From JAVMKJ01 sp031732855 (GTDB lineage Bacteria > Pseudomonadota > Gammaproteobacteria > Competibacterales > Competibacteraceae), in contig JAVMKJ010000112.1 of NCBI GenBank assembly GCA_031732855.1, positions 32,785 through 96,784 of the forward strand: a DNA stretch of 64,000 nt, read 5' to 3'. How positions within the stretch are numbered: the stretch's first letter is position 1; each line of letters begins with the position of its first letter. Below are positions 6,912 through 16,143 of the stretch, piece after piece. The position numbers and the translations under genes are program-made. The notes beneath the pieces were generated by a model, which made no database searches, was not told the DNA's origin, and saw only the letters and a program-made list of their open reading frames with translations.

Positions 6912-9365
6912 TCACTCGCCCGGAAAGCGAGCCGCGGCGGTCAGGTACAGGAGGGCGGCCACGATCACCACCGCGGTGAAGCCCCAGTGAATCGCCAGCA
7001 CCGTGGCCAGCACTGCGGCCACCACCGAGGCGAATCCGTTCAGCGCCCAGGCCCAGGGTACCAGCACCGGCATCCGGGCCGCGACGCTGGCCAGACCCAG
7101 CGGAAAGGGCATCCCCATGGCAATGGCGAGCGGCGCGATCAGCAGCACGGACAGCCCGACCTTGACGCCGTCCGCCAGTCCCATCAACGGCCGGAAGATC
7201 GGCGGCAGCGCCAGCACGTAGAACAGGGCCAGCGCCGCAATGGCCGCCGCCGCCAGCCCGACCGCCCGGCGCGATCGTCCCGCTGTCTGGAACCGCTCGG
7301 CAACACGGCTGCCCAGTCCGGCGAACAGCAGGAACGCGGTCAGCACCACCGCGACGGCATATACCGGATGGCTGAGGAACAGGATGAATTTCTGGATGAA
7401 GGCGATTTCCACCAGCATGAAGGCCAGGCCCAGGGCGGCGAAATACAGCGCCACGCGTCCGGCGCCCCGGCCGGTTTCCGCTTCTCGCCGCAGGAACAGC
7501 CACAGCGGCAGGAGGGTCAGCACGAAGCCGAGTATCACCGCCTGCGCCAGGGTGGCAACCACCACCGGATAACCCCACTCCAGCAGGGACAGGCCGCCAC
7601 GGTTCTTCAAGGCGAGGATTTCCGGCAGCGCGTCCCAGCGGAAGAAGTGGAAGAAATACGGCCGGTCGTCGGTGGCCGGCCGGATGACAAATTTGTAGCG
7701 GTCCACGAAGTCGGCCCGTCGGTCGGACAGCAGCGCCGCCGCGCCCTCGTAAAAGTACGGCCGGTCCAGGACGTTGTGGCGGTTGGCCACGTCTGGCGTC
7801 ATGCCGGGGTACCAGACCGGATCGAAGGCGCGGGCCGCGCAGAACGCCCGAACCGCCGCGATCTCGGCGGGGGTGAAGGGGCCGTTCTTCACCAGCAGGG
7901 TCGCGGTCTTCCAGCCCCGGATCATCACCAGCCGCGCGCCGGGTTCCGGTACGCCTTGGGCTTCCAGGGCCGCCACCGCCGTCGCGAACAGCTTGAGCGC
8001 ATCCCGCGGCGGCAGGGTCACCCAGCGGGTGATCGCCAGCAGGCCGCCGGGCCGCAGATGGTCCAGATAGGTCCGCAGGGCTTCCACGGTGTAGAGATAG
8101 CTTTCCACCAAGCCGTGCAGGCCGGCCGCCGCCGCCGAGAACGCGTCCAGCAGCGCGACCTGGATCAGATCGAAACGATCCGCGCTGGCCTCGACGAAGC
8201 CGCGCGCTTCCCCGACATGCAGCCGCACGCCCGGCAGGCTGTAGGGGCGGCCGGAGAAGGCGCCGAACCGTTCCTGCGCCAGTGCCACCACCTGAGGGTT
8301 CAGTTCCACGGCGTCCACGATCCGGGTGCCGAGCGCCAGCGCCTGCAGGATATCGGTTCCGCCGCCCGCGCCGAGGATCAGCACTTGGGGTCGTTCCAGC
8401 AGATGGTAAGGCAGGGCCGAGGTCAGAAAATCCAGATAGGCCAGCGGCTCCCAGCGACCGTCGAAACGGTTGATGGCGGTCAGGCCGTCGCCGTCGGTGA
8501 ACAGCGCCAGTTGCGGCGGCGGTTCGGCGCCGGCCATCAGGCTCAAACCCGGCGCGTGGCGGAACGGCACGGTGGGACTCTCGACCACCGTCACCACGCC
8601 CAGCGGGCTGGATGCCTCGGCGACCACCCGCGCGCCCGCGACTTGCAGAGTCTGGGCCAGTTCCTTGTAGGGCGAGGCTTGCAACGCGGTCCAGGACGCC
8701 GGCAGCGCGAGAATGGCAACCGCCGCCAGCGCGAAACCGGCGGCGATCCGGCGCCGGCCGCCGCGCCAGACCGCCAGCGCCCCGGCGGTCAAACCCAGCA
8801 CGGCGATCAGCCGCAGGGCGGTTTCCGGCCGCGCGATCGTCAGCAGACCGACGCTGCCCGGACCGCCGGCCGCCGCGCCGGTGATGTCGGCCGCGTACAG
8901 GCGCGGGATCCGAGCGGGGAAGCGGGTGAAACTCAGGCAGATGGCGGTAGCGGCGCAGAAAAAGGGCAGGATCAGCAAGGCGTAGATCAGAGCCAGCCGG
9001 GCCGGTTGCCGGGGGTCCCAGAGGATTTCCAGGGCGTTGAAACCGACCGTCTGGGCGGCGAGGAAGGCCAACAGCGCCGTCGCGCCGAACAGGCCCGCGG
9101 CAGTCGCGAAGGCGCCGGTGAAGCGCGCCAGCAGCGGCCGTTGAACCAGGGTCACGAACGCGCCCGCCGCCCCGTAGCCCAGCAGCGCCACGCTGATCAT
9201 CATGTAGGCGAAGTGATGCCACTGGATGATCGAGAACAGCCGCATGAGGAGGATTTCGTAACCCAGGGCGGCGGCCGAGAGCAGAGCGATGGCCGGGTAG
9301 GGTGGATCGCGCGGTTCCATTGGGTCTGATGCGTGAGGGGTGAGGAGCAAAGGCGCGGCGATCAT
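6912..9365 (-). CDS. Membrane-integral spermidine synthase-like methyltransferase-fold protein
   Basis: This is an 817-residue protein. Transmembrane helices occupy about residues 20-240, a spermidine-synthase-like Rossmann domain lies near residues 270-530 (VLILGAGGGTDIL followed by an acidic VELNP, the nucleotide or decarboxy-AdoMet-binding pattern), and a second membrane block covers residues 580-815. Such fused polyamine-aminopropyltransferase-like proteins are common but mostly uncharacterised, and the membrane halves suggest transport coupled to synthesis or a non-canonical substrate. I used the ATG at 9365; MEPRD at 9320 is a possible later start. Neither has a strong ribosome binding site. 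Confidence 0.75.
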   Translation of the reverse strand: MIAAPLLLTPHASDPMEPRDPPYPAIALLSAAALGYEILLMRLFSIIQWHHFAYMMISVALLGYGAAGAFVTLVQRPLLARFTGAFATAAGLFGATALLAFLAAQTVGFNALEILWDPRQPARLALIYALLILPFFCAATAICLSFTRFPARIPRLYAADITGAAAGGPGSVGLLTIARPETALRLIAVLGLTAGALAVWRGGRRRIAAGFALAAVAILALPASWTALQASPYKELAQTLQVAGARVVAEASSPLGVVTVVESPTVPFRHAPGLSLMAGAEPPPQLALFTDGDGLTAINRFDGRWEPLAYLDFLTSALPYHLLERPQVLILGAGGGTDILQALALGTRIVDAVELNPQVVALAQERFGAFSGRPYSLPGVRLHVGEARGFVEASADRFDLIQVALLDAFSAAAAGLHGLVESYLYTVEALRTYLDHLRPGGLLAITRWVTLPPRDALKLFATAVAALEAQGVPEPGARLVMIRGWKTATLLVKNGPFTPAEIAAVRAFCAARAFDPVWYPGMTPDVANRHNVLDRPYFYEGAAALLSDRRADFVDRYKFVIRPATDDRPYFFHFFRWDALPEILALKNRGGLSLLEWGYPVVVATLAQAVILGFVLTLLPLWLFLRREAETGRGAGRVALYFAALGLAFMLVEIAFIQKFILFLSHPVYAVAVVLTAFLLFAGLGSRVAERFQTAGRSRRAVGLAAAAIAALALFYVLALPPIFRPLMGLADGVKVGLSVLLIAPLAIAMGMPFPLGLASVAARMPVLVPWAWALNGFASVVAAVLATVLAIHWGFTAVVIVAALLYLTAAARFPGE

Positions 9366-9399
9366 GGGTCCCGGGGGGTTGGAGCGACCGGCGACCGGC

Positions 9400-10131
9400 T
9401 CAGCGCTCGCCGCCGGTCAGGGGCACGAAGCGCACCGGCAGGATTTGCCGGGTGGTGACCGTGCCATCGACCGTCTTCTCCACCAGCAGGAGATACTGGG
9501 CCATGAAATGCGCGCCGACGGGAATGACCATGCGCCCGCCCGGTTTGAGCTGGCGGATCAGGGGTGGCGGAACGTGGCTGGCGGCGGCGGTCACCACGAT
9601 GGCGTCGAAAGGAGCGGCTTCCGGCCAGCCGTGATAGCCGTCGCCGGCGCGGGTCTCGACGTTGGCGTAACCCAGCGTCTCGAGCCGCTCGGCGGCCTGC
9701 CGGGCCAGGGGTTCGACGATCTCGATGGTGTAAACATGTCCGACCAGCTCGGCCAGTACCGCCGCCTGATAGCCCGAACCGGTGCCGATTTCCAGCACGG
9801 TCTGGCCCGGCTGGGGATCGATCAGGTCGGTCATCAGGGCGACGATATAAGGCTGGGAAATGGTCTGGCCGTAGCCGATCGGCAGCGGTCGGTTTTCGTA
9901 GGCGTAGGGCGCCTGATCGTCGGGCACGAACCGATGCCGCGGCACCCGGCTCATGGCCGCCATCACCGGCGCGGCGAACTCCCGGCGGCCGGTTTCGACC
10001 GCGGTTTCCCGGGCGAGTGCGGCGATTTCGGCGCTCAGACGCTGGCGTTGGTCGTCGAAGTCGGCGGCGGTCAGCGGACTGGCCGCGCCCAGCCACAACA
10101 GCAGGACGAACCCGAGCGGACGGGACATCAT
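9400..10131 (-). CDS. pcm: Protein-L-isoaspartate O-methyltransferase, with signal peptide
   Basis: This is a 243-residue protein. An N-terminal signal-peptide-like stretch (residues 1-23: MMSRPLG, a hydrophobic core, then LTAAD) precedes a full PCMT domain with the AdoMet-binding motif VLEIGTGSGYQAAV and the family motif GYGQTISQPYIVA. PCMTs repair isoaspartyl residues in damaged proteins. The start at 10131 has CAGGAGAC upstream; longer reading frames extend upstream without support. The leader suggests export to the periplasm, as in a subset of bacterial homologues, which is odd because AdoMet is cytoplasmic. Confidence 0.85.
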   Translation of the reverse strand: MMSRPLGFVLLLWLGAASPLTAADFDDQRQRLSAEIAALARETAVETGRREFAAPVMAAMSRVPRHRFVPDDQAPYAYENRPLPIGYGQTISQPYIVALMTDLIDPQPGQTVLEIGTGSGYQAAVLAELVGHVYTIEIVEPLARQAAERLETLGYANVETRAGDGYHGWPEAAPFDAIVVTAAASHVPPPLIRQLKPGGRMVIPVGAHFMAQYLLLVEKTVDGTVTTRQILPVRFVPLTGGER

Positions 10132-10289
10132 CGCGGTCTCCTGGCGGATGCGGGGATATGACTGGATTATAAATGAGGAATTACGTCGTTGCCGGTAGGG
10201 TATCCTGTCGCGAATGGCTGTTAGAATCTTTCCGGCTGACCCCCGGTCATAATCGACGGCCTTTCCACCAATCCTGCTTGAAATCCGCC

Positions 10290-10811
10290 ATGAAACAGTT
10301 TTTGCAACGTTATCTGCCCGAGCCGCGGCAATTGCGCGCGCACAAGAACCTGCGCTTCCTCGGCGACTTGCTGCACGATCCATGGCTCTGGCATTTCAAC
10401 CGCCGCTCGACGGTGCGGGGTCTGGCGGTCGGTGCTTTTTTCGCCTTCGTCCCCTTTCCATGGCAAATGCTGCTCGCCGCCATCACCGCCGTTTGGTTGC
10501 GATTCAATCTGCCGGTGGCGGTGGCGATGGTGTGGATCACCAATCCGCTGACCCTGCCACCCATCGCGTTCGTCAATTACCGATTCGGCGTGTGGCTGAT
10601 GGGCAGGCCGCCGGGAGACTGGGCGTTCGAACCCTCGCTGGATTGGCTGCTGGAAAAGATGGGAGACATCGGGTTGCCACTGTTGGTGGGATCGATGGCG
10701 ACGGCCGTGGTGGCCGGAGTGGCGACATTCGGCATTGCCCATCTGCTCTGGCGCTGGCACATTATCAATAGATTCCGCCGCCGCCGCCGGTCCGTCGCCT
10801 GTTCGGGCTGA
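10290..10811 (+). CDS. DUF2062 membrane protein
   Basis: This is a 173-residue protein with three predicted membrane segments (about residues 42-65, 75-95 and 130-155). It has the DUF2062 signature: the R-S-V/T-RG-A-GAFFAF-PF segment and the WITNPLTLPPIAFVNYRFG loop. The function of the family is unknown, and it is often near cell-envelope or lipopolysaccharide genes. The start at 10290 was chosen because the conserved domain begins soon after it. It is divergent from pcm. Confidence 0.85.
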   Translation: MKQFLQRYLPEPRQLRAHKNLRFLGDLLHDPWLWHFNRRSTVRGLAVGAFFAFVPFPWQMLLAAITAVWLRFNLPVAVAMVWITNPLTLPPIAFVNYRFGVWLMGRPPGDWAFEPSLDWLLEKMGDIGLPLLVGSMATAVVAGVATFGIAHLLWRWHIINRFRRRRRSVACSG

Positions 10812-10909
10812 AACGCCGAACCGAACGGGAATCCCGTCCGTCAGTTGCCGCACGTTCGGGCCAGTCCGGCCCGCCGCAAGATCGCTTTCCAACTCAGGTA
10901 CCGTCGTGC

Positions 10910-12727
10910 ATGTCATCTCCGATTGAACCGATCGAACGCTTCGACCAACTCGCGCTGTCTCCCCCGCTGCTCGAAACCATCCAGAAACTCGGCTACGAAG
11001 CCCCGTCGCCGATCCAGGCGGCCACCATCCCCCTTCTGCTCGACGGTCGCGACGTGGTGGGTCAGGCTCAGACCGGCACCGGCAAGACCGCCGCCTTTGC
11101 CCTGCCGGTGCTGGAAAAGCTGGATCTGAGCGACCGGCAGCCGCAGGCGCTGGTGCTGACCCCCACCCGCGAGCTGGCCATTCAGGTCGCGGAAGCCTTC
11201 CAGGGCTACGCCCGCCATCTGCCCGGCTTTCACGTGCTGCCCATCTACGGCGGCCAGAGCATGAGCATCCAGCTTCGCCACCTCCGGCGCGGGGTGCATG
11301 TTGTGGTCGGCACCCCGGGCCGGGTCATGGATCATCTGCGCCGGGAGACCCTGTCGCTGGTGGCGCTGCGGACCGTGGTGCTGGACGAGGGCGACGAAAT
11401 GCTGCGGATGGGTTTCATCGAGGACGTGGAGTGGATCCTCGAGCAGACCCCGGCCGAGAAGCAGGTCGCGCTGTTCTCCGCCACCATGCCGGAACCGATT
11501 CGCCGGGTGGCGCGCCGCCACCTGCGCGATCCCCGGGAGGTGAAGATCGAGACCCGCACCGCCACCGTCGCCACCGTCCGGCAGCGCTACTGCCAGGTCG
11601 GCGTCCAGCACAAACTCGATGCCCTGACCCGGGTCCTGGAAGTGGAGGATACCGACGCGGCCCTGATTTTCGTGCGCACCAAGATCGCCGCCACCGAGTT
11701 GGCGGAGCGGTTGGAGGCGCGCGGGTTTCCCAGCGCCGCCCTGCACGGCGACATGACCCAGGCGCTGCGCGAAAAGACCATCGAGCAGTTGCGCGGCGGC
11801 AGCCTCGACATCGTGATCGCCACCGACGTGGCGGCGCGCGGGCTGGACGTGCAGCGGATCAGCCACGTCATCAATTACGACATTCCCTACGATACCGAGG
11901 CCTACATCCACCGCATCGGTCGCACCGGCCGGGCCGGCCGGACCGGCGACGCCATCCTGTTCGTCGCCCCCCGCGAGTTGCGCATGTTGCGCGCCATCGA
12001 AAAGGCGACCCGGCAGCCGATCGAGCGGATGCAACTGCCGAGCGAGGAAGCCATCACCGGGCACCGGCTGGCCCAGTTCAAGCAACAGGTCGGCGAGATT
12101 CTGGCGTCCCAGGATCTGAGCTTTTTCCAGCGGGTAGTGGCTGAAATCGAACGGGAGCAGGAGTTCGGCCCGCTCGACATCGCCGCGGCGCTGACCTGGC
12201 TGGCCCAGCGCGACCGCCCGTTCCAGTTCGAGGACGCGATTCCCAAGGATATCGAGAGGCCGCCCGCCCGCCCGGAGCGGGACTCGAAACCGGCCGGACG
12301 GCGCGAGCGGCCACCGCGCGATTTCGCCCGGGAAGCCGTCCATGCCTCGGCCGATGTCGGCAAGGTTCGCTACCGGCTCGAAGTCGGCCGCGAGCACGGC
12401 GCGACCCCACAGAACATCATGGGCGCCATCGCCAACGAGGCGGGGATTGAGGGCCGTTATATCGGCCGGATCGAAATTTACGACGACTACAGCACCGTGG
12501 ACCTGCCCGATGGCATGCCCAGGGAAATCTTCCAGCACCTCAAGAAAGTCCGGGTGCGACAGAAGATGCTGAATATCAGCCGGCTCGATGGCGCCGAGCT
12601 GGAGCGGAAGCGTTCGGGTCCGAAACCGGTGGGTCCCAGAGCGAGGGCGGCGGCGGGGGACGAAGGCAAACCGTCCGAGTTCAAGCCTGGCAAGCGGCGA
12701 TCGGCGAAGCCGGCTGCCGATTCGTGA
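10910..12727 (+). CDS. deaD: DEAD-box RNA helicase DeaD/CsdA, with DbpA-type RNA-binding domain
   Basis: This is a 605-residue ATP-dependent RNA helicase. Motifs in order are the Q motif region (SPIQ), Walker A AQTGTGKT, PTRELAIQ, SAT, and HRIGRTGR. A DbpA-type RNA-binding domain follows near residues 480-555 (VRYRLEVGREHGATP...). DeaD acts in ribosome assembly and mRNA turnover, especially in the cold. The Walker B box reads DEGD (Asp159-Asp162) instead of DEAD, an Ala to Gly change. A basic, disordered tail follows. tsaB starts 28 bp downstream. Confidence 0.95.
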   Translation: MSSPIEPIERFDQLALSPPLLETIQKLGYEAPSPIQAATIPLLLDGRDVVGQAQTGTGKTAAFALPVLEKLDLSDRQPQALVLTPTRELAIQVAEAFQGYARHLPGFHVLPIYGGQSMSIQLRHLRRGVHVVVGTPGRVMDHLRRETLSLVALRTVVLDEGDEMLRMGFIEDVEWILEQTPAEKQVALFSATMPEPIRRVARRHLRDPREVKIETRTATVATVRQRYCQVGVQHKLDALTRVLEVEDTDAALIFVRTKIAATELAERLEARGFPSAALHGDMTQALREKTIEQLRGGSLDIVIATDVAARGLDVQRISHVINYDIPYDTEAYIHRIGRTGRAGRTGDAILFVAPRELRMLRAIEKATRQPIERMQLPSEEAITGHRLAQFKQQVGEILASQDLSFFQRVVAEIEREQEFGPLDIAAALTWLAQRDRPFQFEDAIPKDIERPPARPERDSKPAGRRERPPRDFAREAVHASADVGKVRYRLEVGREHGATPQNIMGAIANEAGIEGRYIGRIEIYDDYSTVDLPDGMPREIFQHLKKVRVRQKMLNISRLDGAELERKRSGPKPVGPRARAAAGDEGKPSEFKPGKRRSAKPAADS

Positions 12728-12755
12728 CGCCGTTTTCAACAGTCGAGGGACTATC

Positions 12756-13439
12756 GTGAAACTGCTGGCGCTGGATACCGCGACCGAGGCCTGCTCCGCC
12801 GCCGTGCTGGCGGACGGCGACGTGCTGGAACGCTACGAACTGGCTCCGCGCCGCCATGCCGCTCTGATCCTGCCGATGATCGAGGACGTACTGGCCGAGG
12901 CCGGACTGGTGGTGGCGCAACTGGACGCCATCGCGGTCGGACGCGGGCCGGGCGCTTTCACGGGGGCGCGGATCGCGGTCGGCATCGCCCAGGGCATCGC
13001 CTTCGCCGCCGACCTGCCGGTCGTGCCGGTGTCCACGCTGGCCGCGCTGGCGCTGGGGGCGGCGCGGGAGACCCAGAACATTACCGGCATTGCGGCGGCG
13101 CTGGACGCCCGCATGGGTGAGGTCTACTGGGGTACCTATGCGATCGCCGGGGGGACGGTCGAACGGGTGGGCGAGGAACGGGTCTGCGCGCCGGAGACGG
13201 TGACCGCGCCGCCGGGAGAATGGTTCGGTGCCGGCAGTGGCTGGTCGAGGTACCCCGCGGTTCTGTCCCGGCGACTGGCGGTCGGCGGCTGGCAGGGCGA
13301 GTGCTATCCGCGCGCCGGCGACGTGGCCAGGCTGGCGGCCGATCCGTGCCGGCGCGGCGAATGGGTGGCGGCCGAACGGGCGCTGCCGGTGTATCTGCGC
13401 AACGAAGTGGTCAGTAGACCGGACGTGACATCTCGTTGA
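12756..13439 (+). CDS. tsaB: tRNA threonylcarbamoyladenosine biosynthesis protein TsaB
   Basis: This is a 227-residue ASKHA-fold protein beginning at a GTG (KLLALDTATEACSAAV) with CGAGGGA upstream. The segment GRGPGAFTGARIAVGIAQGIAFA is the TsaB hallmark. TsaB is the scaffold for TsaD and TsaE in making the t6A37 modification of ANN-decoding tRNAs. Family length is normal. Placement directly after a helicase gene suggests cotranscription. Confidence 0.95.
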   Translation: MKLLALDTATEACSAAVLADGDVLERYELAPRRHAALILPMIEDVLAEAGLVVAQLDAIAVGRGPGAFTGARIAVGIAQGIAFAADLPVVPVSTLAALALGAARETQNITGIAAALDARMGEVYWGTYAIAGGTVERVGEERVCAPETVTAPPGEWFGAGSGWSRYPAVLSRRLAVGGWQGECYPRAGDVARLAADPCRRGEWVAAERALPVYLRNEVVSRPDVTSR

Positions 13440-13553
13440 TCCAGGTGCTGGCCATCGCGTCGCCGGCGGTTGGCATCAGCCCGGTATTCGCGATAAGCTC
13501 TTGCGACCATAACGAAAACAGCACGAGAAGATCGACCACCTGGAGGATGTTGC

Positions 13554-14036
13554 ATGAACGCCGCAATCACTGCCGATCCCGTCCACAGCAAGGAACTGCC
13601 CGATCTGGTGACCAAGCTGTTGGCCGCCCGACAGGAAAGCCTGGTGCTGTACCACAAACTGGCTGCCCTGAAACCCTTCACCCTCGCCGGACCGGCCCAG
13701 CACCTGCTGCGACGGTTCCGACAGGCCCTGGTCGATTATCTGGCGCTGGGGCCGTTCGAGGTCTATCAGGCGCTGGAGGACCAGCCGGCCCATTCGCCTT
13801 ACCGCCGGGCTCGCCAACTGGCCCGCGGCTGCTACGCCCGCATCGCGCGCACCACCCAGGCGGCGCTCGCTTTCCACGACCGGTACGACGGCGAGCTGTC
13901 GGCTCCGGCGCTGGCCGAACTGGATGGGGAACTGTCGCGCCTGGGCGAGTATTTGGCGGTGCGCATCGAACTGGAAGACCGGATCGTCGCCGCCGTGCTC
14001 CATAATCGCAATGGCGGCATCCGGGCCGCCGCCTGA
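13554..14036 (+). CDS. rsd: Rsd/AlgQ family anti-sigma70 regulator
   Basis: This is a 160-residue all-helical protein. The spacing of motifs matches Rsd/AlgQ: RQESLVLYHKLAALKP near residues 25-40, the LVDYLALGPFEVYQAL helix (residues 59-75), and the C-terminal RIELEDRIVAAVL. Rsd binds domain 4 of sigma70 and biases RNA polymerase toward alternative sigma factors; AlgQ also influences alginate production. CTGGAGGA precedes the ATG. Assignment rests on motif pattern by eye. Confidence 0.75.
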   Translation: MNAAITADPVHSKELPDLVTKLLAARQESLVLYHKLAALKPFTLAGPAQHLLRRFRQALVDYLALGPFEVYQALEDQPAHSPYRRARQLARGCYARIARTTQAALAFHDRYDGELSAPALAELDGELSRLGEYLAVRIELEDRIVAAVLHNRNGGIRAAA

Positions 14037-14037
14037 C

Positions 14038-14919
14038 TCAATAACCGCGCAGCCACTCCGGCCGCAGCCGTACCGCGCCGGCCAGCGCCTGTTGCAACTG
14101 GGCCAACAGCGCCTCGCGGTCTTGCGGCAGGGTGCCGGCCAGCGCCAGGGCGTTGGAGGCGTGGTTGGAGCGGAACACCAGCGGCGCGGGCGGGTTCAGC
14201 CGTTCGATCAGCCGGGCCTGTTCCGCCAGCAGCGCCCGATCGTCCTGCTCCCGGAACGGTTCGCGGAACTTGCGGTGAAATTCCTCGTGGATCGAGGGAT
14301 CGATCATCAGTTGCAGGGTGGACAGATAATCCAGCTCGACCCGGTTGACCAGATCGGCGGTGGCGTCGATGTGTTCCCGCCAATACGTCTGGCCGCCGAG
14401 CCCGAGAATCACCGTCGCGGAAATTGTTAATCCCGCCTGTTTGGCTTTGCCGAGTCCGGTCGCCATCGCGTCCGGCGTCGCGCCCTTGGTGATGCGTTTC
14501 AGCAAATCGGCCGAGCCGGTTTCGATTCCGTAATACAACAGCGTCAATCCACCGTCCCGCAGTTGCCGCAATTCGTCCACCGATTTTTTGAGCAGATTGG
14601 CGGGCAGGGCGTAGCTGGAAACGCGCTCCAGGCGCGGAAACGCGGCGGACAAGGCTTGCAGGATTTCCGAGAGATGCTCGGTCGGCGCGGCCAGCGCATC
14701 GCCGTCGGCCAGAAACACCCGCCGCACGCCGGGATAGGCCCGCGCCACCACTCGGATTTCGGCTTCAACCAGATCCAGCGGCCGAACGGCGAACTCCTTG
14801 ACCCGGTACATCGAACAGAAGCTGCACCGGTTGAAACTGCAACCCAGCGTGGCTTGCAGGATGAAGCTGTTGGCTTCGGAGGGTGGCCGCCACAGTGGCA
14901 TGTCGTAGTCGATCAGCAT
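14038..14919 (-). CDS. Radical SAM protein
   Basis: This is a 293-residue protein with an N-terminal cluster-binding motif Cys27-x4-Cys32-x2-Cys35 (GCSFNRCSFC) rather than the usual C-x3-C-x2-C. That spacing is seen in a known group of uncharacterised radical SAM proteins. Downstream are a typical partial TIM barrel (VFLADGDAL, YYGIETGS, ILGLGGQTYW) and a C-terminal helical part. The reaction is unknown. A GGAG sits before the ATG. It converges on rsd, with one base between the stop codons. Confidence 0.85.
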   Translation of the reverse strand: MLIDYDMPLWRPPSEANSFILQATLGCSFNRCSFCSMYRVKEFAVRPLDLVEAEIRVVARAYPGVRRVFLADGDALAAPTEHLSEILQALSAAFPRLERVSSYALPANLLKKSVDELRQLRDGGLTLLYYGIETGSADLLKRITKGATPDAMATGLGKAKQAGLTISATVILGLGGQTYWREHIDATADLVNRVELDYLSTLQLMIDPSIHEEFHRKFREPFREQDDRALLAEQARLIERLNPPAPLVFRSNHASNALALAGTLPQDREALLAQLQQALAGAVRLRPEWLRGY

Positions 14920-15022
14920 CGGGGGGTTCTCCGGAACGGGAGCATGTTTTTCGGATGGCTCACCACCGGTCGGTTCCTGTCACCGAGCAGCAGGAATAGA
15001 AGGACGGTAAGCGTTTGAGCAA

Positions 15023-15052
15023 ATGACAGATAAACCGTCTTTCAACTATAGT
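15023..15052 (+). promoter_or_regulatory. Probable sigma70 promoter giving a leaderless mRNA
   Basis: ATGACA at 15023-15028 and TATAGT at 15047-15052 are separated by 18 nt, each matching the consensus in five of six positions. Only seven bases separate the -10 box from the ATG at 15060, and no Shine-Dalgarno sequence is present. Transcription would start at or next to the start codon. Confidence 0.55.
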
Positions 15053-15059
15053 CAAAACC

Positions 15060-16022
15060 ATGAGTTACCAAATCTTCCACGCCGACTGTTTCGACTGGTT
15101 GCGCGACCAGCCTGGGAACGCCATTCACGGCGTGCTGACCGACCCGCCTTACGGCCTGATCGAGTTTTCTCGAAAGGAACTGGACAAACTGCGTGAGGGT
15201 CGTGGCGGCGGCGTATGGCGGATGCCACCTGCGGTGGGCGGCTGCCGGCGCGATCCCCTGCCCCGTTTCACGGTGCTGTCCGCGCAGGAAAAATCCAATC
15301 TGCGCGACACGATGCAGGCGTGGGGACAGGCCCTGATGCCCGTCCTGACTCCGGGCGCCCATGTGTGCGTGGCCGGCCATCCGATGTTGCAATATCTGGT
15401 GCAAGCCGGCATGGCCGAGGCCGGTTTTGAAGTGCGCGGCGCGATCATGCGGCTCTATACCAGTTTTCGCGGCGGTGATCGCCCCAAGGGTGCCGAGCAG
15501 GAATTCTCCGAAGTATCCGTGACGCCGCGCAGCGCCTGCGAACCCTGGATGCTGTTCCGCAAGCCCCCGAGCGAACGCACCGTCGCCGAAAACCTGCGGC
15601 GCTGGGGAACGGGTGGCCTGCGGCGACTGGCGATCGACAAGCCCCTGCCGGAAGTCATCGCCAGCGGACGTACTCCGGATATCGAGGCGGCTATCAGCGA
15701 CCACCCCTGCCTCAAGCCGCAACATCTGTTGCGGATACTGGTGCGCGCGTTATTGCCGCTCGGGCGCGGAGTCATTCTTGACCCCTTTCTCGGTTCCGGT
15801 TCGACCGTGGCCGCCGCTCGGGCCGTGGGTTACGAGGCCATCGGGGTGGAAATCGACGAGACCTACTTTACTCAGGCCAGGGACAACATACCGCGCCTGG
15901 CCGCGCTTTATCCCGGTTTCGTCGGCGACTGTCTGGAGTTGGAAGCATTAGCGCCTATCGTGTCTGCCGATGGCGCTACCCCCCTGTTTCAAACTTATCC
16001 GCTGTTCGCGCCCGCCGGCTGA
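15060..16022 (+). CDS. Orphan DNA methyltransferase (DPPY type)
   Basis: This is a 320-residue amino-methyltransferase. Motif IV DPPYG is at residues 28-32 and the AdoMet-binding motif DPFLGSGSTVAAA begins at Asp241. This motif order is that of the beta class, which makes N6-adenine or N4-cytosine in DNA. No restriction endonuclease, specificity subunit or helicase lies nearby, so it is a solitary enzyme: regulatory, phage-derived or a restriction-modification remnant. The C-terminus after residue 285 is a non-conserved extension. The gene appears to be read from a leaderless transcript. Confidence 0.85.
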   Translation: MSYQIFHADCFDWLRDQPGNAIHGVLTDPPYGLIEFSRKELDKLREGRGGGVWRMPPAVGGCRRDPLPRFTVLSAQEKSNLRDTMQAWGQALMPVLTPGAHVCVAGHPMLQYLVQAGMAEAGFEVRGAIMRLYTSFRGGDRPKGAEQEFSEVSVTPRSACEPWMLFRKPPSERTVAENLRRWGTGGLRRLAIDKPLPEVIASGRTPDIEAAISDHPCLKPQHLLRILVRALLPLGRGVILDPFLGSGSTVAAARAVGYEAIGVEIDETYFTQARDNIPRLAALYPGFVGDCLELEALAPIVSADGATPLFQTYPLFAPAG

Positions 16023-16143
16023 ACGCCCCGCAGGTTTTCAATCAGTAAACCGTGCGGTCTCGCCCCACCGGGTGACCTTCCGTCCATGCTGCTCGGTGAT
16101 GGATGAGAAACTGACAGGTAGGGGACCCCAGGAGATCAACCTC

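Noticed and set aside
6459..9329. A 956-codon open frame on the + strand opposite the spermidine-synthase-like gene
   Set aside because: It is rich in Gln, Arg, Gly and His with no domain, typical of the antisense frame of high-GC coding DNA; the minus-strand protein has clear motifs.
15060..16022. A complete restriction-modification system around the DNA methyltransferase
   Set aside because: No endonuclease, specificity subunit or Vsr-like gene is present within several kb on either strand.
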